17,146 nucleotides of DNA from an uncultured Verrucomicrobiota bacterium (lineage in GTDB: Bacteria > Verrucomicrobiota > Kiritimatiellia > CAIVKH01): contig CALKUH010000065.1 of the NCBI GenBank assembly GCA_937996795.1, positions 1 through 17,146 of the forward strand, in the 5' to 3' direction. The notes beneath the pieces were generated by a model. That model saw only the letters and a program-made list of their open reading frames with translations. It was not told where the DNA came from and did no database searches. Numbering within the stretch: the stretch's first letter is position 1; every line of letters starts with the position of its first letter. Below, one piece after another: positions 14,067-17,146 of this stretch. The translations under genes were made by a program, and so were the position numbers.

Positions 14067-14442
14067 TCGCCGGCTCGGCGGCGTCGGCCTTCGCGCGGCC
14101 TTCGCGGATCTTCGTCTTCTTCCCGCTGCGGCCACGGAGGTAGTAGAGCTTCGCGCGGCGCGGCTTGCCCGTGCGCTCGACTTCGAGCTTCTCGATGCTG
14201 CGGGAGCTGACGGGGAAAATACGTTCCACGCCTTCGCCGTAGGAAATACGGCGGACGGTGAAGGTTTCGGTGTGCTTCGCGCCGTCGCGGGCGATGACCG
14301 TGCCGGCGAACACCTGCACGCGCTCCTTGTCGCCCTCCTTGATCTTCACATGGACCTTCACAGCATCGCCGACACCAAAGGCCGGGAGCTTGCTGTCCTT
14401 CAACTGTTCGGACGAAATCGTATCAAAGATGCGTTGCGACAT
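14053..14442 (-). CDS. rplS: 50S ribosomal protein L19
   Basis: Ribosomal protein L19 sits at the interface of the 30S and 50S subunits. The 129-residue protein begins MSQRIFDTISSEQL and carries the typical FGVGDAVKVHVKIKEGDKERVQVFAGTVIARDG, ISYGEGVERIFPVSSRSIEKLEV and RRAKLYYLRGRSGKKTKIRE blocks. A 14-residue Ala-rich tail (GRAKADAAEPANATA) follows the conserved end; the E. coli protein is about 115 aa. The ATG at 14442 has GAGG about 8 bp upstream. An in-frame TTG at 14460 was rejected for lack of a ribosome site. It heads the cluster with rnhB and yraN. In many bacteria rpsP, rimM and trmD precede rplS, but here it has its own promoter and an amylase gene lies upstream. Confidence 0.96.
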   Translation of the reverse strand: MSQRIFDTISSEQLKDSKLPAFGVGDAVKVHVKIKEGDKERVQVFAGTVIARDGAKHTETFTVRRISYGEGVERIFPVSSRSIEKLEVERTGKPRRAKLYYLRGRSGKKTKIREGRAKADAAEPANATA

Positions 14443-14469
14443 GGGCGTTACCTCGTTCAAAGGGGCGAG

Positions 14470-14497
14470 AGAATAGAAATCCTGAGCGGAGAGTCAA
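14470..14497 (-). promoter_or_regulatory. Promoter of rplS
   Basis: On the minus strand TTGACT (14497-14492, 5 of 6 of the -35 consensus) and TATTCT (14475-14470, 4 of 6 of the -10) are 16 bp apart. Transcription would start near 14463, about 20 bp ahead of the rplS ATG and just before the GAGG ribosome site. This is the best sigma-70-like pair seen in the window and fits a ribosomal-protein gene. Confidence 0.6.
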
Positions 14498-14540
14498 GGA
14501 GATAGGTGGGGTTCTTCGGGTTATTTGGCGCGGGCAGGAC

Positions 14541-14583
14541 AAAGGCCCCGCCCCTGCGCTCGCGCGCCCAGGACGGGGCCTTT
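14541..14583 (-). terminator. Terminator hairpin of the amylase gene
   Basis: AAAGGCCCCG (14541-14550) and CGGGGCCTTT (14574-14583) form a perfect 10-bp stem around a 23-nt GC-rich loop. It lies 17 bp beyond the amylase stop and ends in CCTTTGTCC on the minus strand. It separates the amylase transcript from the rplS promoter. The T run is short, so termination strength is uncertain. Confidence 0.65.
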
Positions 14584-14600
14584 TCGATGCGGCCCCCGCG

Positions 14601-17146
14601 TTAAGGCTTCAATTCGATGCGGAAGAACTGGTTCGAATCCGGCGCCATGCCGGCGTTCACCGTCGGGTTCGTGCCCAGCGCGGTGCCGAAGTACATCTGC
14701 TGCCAGCCGCCGTGCACGCTGCCGCCGCGCTGCACGCGGTAGTTCTTGTCGGCCACGGCGTCCCAGCTGACCTGGGTCATCCCGTTGCTGAGCACGAGGG
14801 CCGTGATCTCCAGGACCGACGCGGCCTGCAGCGGATGCGTGCCCGCCTGGTATTCCTGGTAGTTGGTCATGCCGTCGTTGTCCGAATCGTCGTTCGGATT
14901 CAGGTTGCCGTACAGCGCCTCCCACCAATCCGGCAGCCCGTCGTTGTCGTCATCCGGGTCGCTGTAGTTCGGGATTCCGTCGCCATCGCTGTCCGGATAC
15001 GTCGCATTGACGTCCACCAGCTTGAGGTACTGCAGCTGCTGGCCGGCGAACGGATTGCCGTTCAGGATCACCGTGAGCCCCTGCGTCTTCAGTTCCGCGC
15101 CGGTCTTGCTCGGCGACCAGATGTAGTTCGTCGGGTTCGGCGACGCGAGGTCGACGATGTTGTAGGTCTTGGCCGAGTCGATGCCGAACCAGTTGACGCC
15201 GGGGCTCAGGTCGACATTGACGTTGTAGGTGTCGAACCGGTTCGTCGAACCCTGGTAGTTGTTGTTCACGAACACGAACACCACGTCCTGCGTCGAGGCG
15301 CTGACGCCGGCCTGCTCGTATTTCGCCACGCCGAAGATGTGCGGGTTCCAGCCGTTCGTGCCCGCCAGCATGTAGTTGTTCTGGCTGCGCAGGGCCGGCG
15401 ACGACAGGCGGGCGCGGTTGATGCGCTCATACGCCTGGCGGATGGCGACCTTCCAGCCCTCGCCCACCGTGTTCCACACGTTGGTCAGGTGGTTGTAGCG
15501 TTTGAACTGCGGGATGCCCTTGCCGAAGTTCACCTCGTACCGGGCGTAGTTGTTCTTCGCCTCGTTGCCGCGGTTCGAGTAGACCACCGACGAGTTCTGC
15601 AGGCCCATTTCCTGGCCGGCGAACAGCATCGGCACGCCGTCCCACGCCGCCTGGATCGCATAGCCGTAGACCAGGCGCCACTGCGCGTCGTGCGGCAGGA
15701 TCTCGTCGTGACCCGAGAGGTTCAGCAGGATCGGGCTGACGTCGTACGCGTTGCGGCGGTTGTCGAACGCCTGCCACGTCGGGAAGGTCGTCGGGTTCGC
15801 CTCGGAATAGGGCGTGCCGCCGAACGGCTTGTAGTCGAAGTACTGGTCGCGCCAGTAGAACACCATGTTCTCGTTCATGATGTCGAAGTGGCGGGCCGAG
15901 CGGAAGCTGAGGCCGTTCCGCTTGTCGCCGTTGATCTCACGGTAGCCGTCGAGCGACTCCGCCATGAAGAGGAAGTCCCACTTCACGCTGCGGGTCTTGT
16001 TGATCGTGTATTCCCAGAACACGCTCGGCAGGCCCTGCGCGAAGTCGCAGCGCAGACCGTCAATGCCCTTGTGCGACTGGGCGGGCGGCGTGCCGACCGG
16101 GTGGCCGGACTGCTCCAGCCAGTAGATCGGGTAGTACGCGAAGTATTCCCACAGTTCGCGCGTCGCGTTGGTCGCGAAGCCGTAGAACTGGTCTTCCTGC
16201 AGCAGGTAGCGCTGCTTCCAATCGTCGGTCTGGCCCTGCACGAGGGCGTCGTACGCGCCGAAGAAGAAGTCGGCCACATCGCTCCACTTGCCGAAGTCCG
16301 TGCGGTCCGGCGCGGTGGCGATGTCGTTGTTCTGGTCGCCCTGGTAATACGTCGCGGGCAGGCCGTAGTTGCCCTTGCGCGAGTACCACTGCGGACGCGC
16401 CGTGCGGATCAAGTCGGTCGCGTTCGTCGCCCAGTCGAACATATCCACCGCGGGCTGGCCGATCTCGCAGTCCCACGCGGAGTGGTTGAACGTGCCGTCC
16501 AGCATGATGCCCACGCCGGTCTGGTCCATCGCCGCGACGAATTCCTGGAACTCGAGCATCGCCTGGCTGCCGTCCGCCGTGTAGGGGTCGCCGAGCACGC
16601 CGTTGACCTGCCAGTAGTTGCGCACCGCGTACGGGCTGCCCGGATCGTAGTCCTGGCCCGTGGACGGATCCGTCTCGCGGTTGTCGAAGCCGATCGGGTG
16701 GATCGGCTGCAGCCAGAGCATGTTCACGCCGAGCTGCTTGAAGTAGTTCGTGCTGATGATGTTCAGCCCGTCGCCGGTGTCATCCTGGTAGATGTCGCGG
16801 AACGTGCTGCGCCCGGCGAACTGGTCGGAGGTCGCCTCCGCCGTCATCGGATTCAACTCGTACATCGTCAGGTTCAGCGCCTTCTTCGGCGTCACGACGA
16901 CCGCGAGGTCGCGGCGCAGCGCGTGGTCGGTGAAGTAGTACTGCACGCCGTTGATCTTGTAGCGCGCGTTGATGCGGTACGCGCCGCACTTGTTCACCGG
17001 CAGCGTGACCGTGTACGGCCCGTTGCCGCTGCCGCTCATCGGGTAGGCGCGGAAGTAGGTCGTCGCGCTGGACGCCGTCACGCTGGACGGGTCCTCATCG
17101 CCCGGCAGCACCGCGAAGTCGCGGCGGTTCAGGTTCGAGAACAGCT
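14601..17146 (-). CDS. Secreted GH13 alpha-amylase-like enzyme with calcium-repeat tail (5' end beyond window)
   Basis: A large GH13 glycoside hydrolase. The frame is open to the right edge (LFSNLNRRDFAVLPGDEDP), so the N-terminus and any signal peptide are missing; 848 codons including the stop are seen. The barrel has MLWLQPIHPIG, region I DGTFNHS, region II IDGLRCDFAQ (nucleophile Asp at 16044-16046), region III FMAESLDG (Glu at 15957-15959) and region IV SGHDE (His-Asp at 15715-15720), so the catalytic acids are intact. It is preceded by a beta-sandwich and followed by the usual C domain. At about 14850-15000 come Asp/Asn/Gly repeats (DSDGDGIPNYSDPDDDNDG, then DDSDNDGMTNYQEYQAG) of the thrombospondin-3/EF-hand-like calcium type. 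A C-terminal sandwich ends FFRIELKP. It is followed by its own hairpin. Export is inferred from the tail; the substrate is an alpha-glucan or related oligosaccharide. Confidence 0.88.
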   Translation of the reverse strand, partial: LFSNLNRRDFAVLPGDEDPSSVTASSATTYFRAYPMSGSGNGPYTVTLPVNKCGAYRINARYKINGVQYYFTDHALRRDLAVVVTPKKALNLTMYELNPMTAEATSDQFAGRSTFRDIYQDDTGDGLNIISTNYFKQLGVNMLWLQPIHPIGFDNRETDPSTGQDYDPGSPYAVRNYWQVNGVLGDPYTADGSQAMLEFQEFVAAMDQTGVGIMLDGTFNHSAWDCEIGQPAVDMFDWATNATDLIRTARPQWYSRKGNYGLPATYYQGDQNNDIATAPDRTDFGKWSDVADFFFGAYDALVQGQTDDWKQRYLLQEDQFYGFATNATRELWEYFAYYPIYWLEQSGHPVGTPPAQSHKGIDGLRCDFAQGLPSVFWEYTINKTRSVKWDFLFMAESLDGYREINGDKRNGLSFRSARHFDIMNENMVFYWRDQYFDYKPFGGTPYSEANPTTFPTWQAFDNRRNAYDVSPILLNLSGHDEILPHDAQWRLVYGYAIQAAWDGVPMLFAGQEMGLQNSSVVYSNRGNEAKNNYARYEVNFGKGIPQFKRYNHLTNVWNTVGEGWKVAIRQAYERINRARLSSPALRSQNNYMLAGTNGWNPHIFGVAKYEQAGVSASTQDVVFVFVNNNYQGSTNRFDTYNVNVDLSPGVNWFGIDSAKTYNIVDLASPNPTNYIWSPSKTGAELKTQGLTVILNGNPFAGQQLQYLKLVDVNATYPDSDGDGIPNYSDPDDDNDGLPDWWEALYGNLNPNDDSDNDGMTNYQEYQAGTHPLQAASVLEITALVLSNGMTQVSWDAVADKNYRVQRGGSVHGGWQQMYFGTALGTNPTVNAGMAPDSNQFFRIELKP

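Noticed and set aside
14066..14135. Longer rnhB reading frame with a basic N-terminal leader
   Set aside because: It lies fully within the coding region of rplS and would exceed the family length; the ATG at 14066 fits RNase HII.
1..17146. CRISPR arrays, tRNA or rRNA genes, insertion sequences, phage or toxin-antitoxin genes
   Set aside because: No regularly spaced repeats, cloverleaf-like segments, transposase motifs or typical small toxin pairs were seen on reading; a dedicated tRNA or CRISPR scan was not possible.

Overview
The window is a GC-rich bacterial chromosome segment, densely packed with genes on both strands. Several traits point to the PVC superphylum, probably Verrucomicrobiota or Kiritimatiellota. 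One secreted protein ends in a PEP-CTERM sorting tag (VPEPSTI, hydrophobic stretch, RRR). A large secreted amylase carries Asp/Gly/Asn-rich thrombospondin-type-3-like calcium repeats followed by a C-terminal module of a style common in those phyla. Only some genes have clear Shine-Dalgarno sites. The phylum call is an inference from protein style, not from a marker-gene tree.

Left part (1-4043, plus strand): a Fur/Zur-family metalloregulator, cut by or starting at the window edge, with an unusual C-terminal extension. It is followed by a membrane protein with two N-terminal transmembrane helices and a possible YcjF/DUF697-like body. That gene shares a GTGA stop/start overlap with a GlgX-type glycogen debranching enzyme. 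Next (4125-6177) come a YugP-like membrane zinc metallopeptidase and an N-acetylglutamate synthase (ArgA), the entry enzyme of arginine synthesis.

Middle part: a minus-strand pair (8004 down to 6188) encodes a secreted CsgG-like/PEGA protein and, 17 bp later, dTDP-4-dehydrorhamnose reductase (RmlD). Transcribed divergently is an exported TPR protein whose start codon abuts a near-perfect 12-bp inverted repeat. A LacI-family repressor and a small NYN/YacP-type predicted ribonuclease follow, 14 bp apart.

Right part (minus strand): a PEP-CTERM protein closed by a 13-bp perfect hairpin; a cluster rplS-rnhB-yraN-lytic transglycosylase with overlapping or close genes; and a secreted GH13 alpha-amylase-like enzyme running off the right edge. 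GlgX (internal glycogen), the LacI regulator and the secreted amylase suggest alpha-glucan metabolism, but no regulatory link is visible in the sequence.

I found no tRNA, rRNA, CRISPR array, insertion sequence or phage gene. No stretch longer than 300 bases lacks a gene. The most unusual signals are the codon-usage break inside the Fur gene, the hairpin against the TPR start codon, and two intergenic dyad elements that each supply the TAG stop codon of the neighbouring gene. I saw no convincing new multi-gene system.
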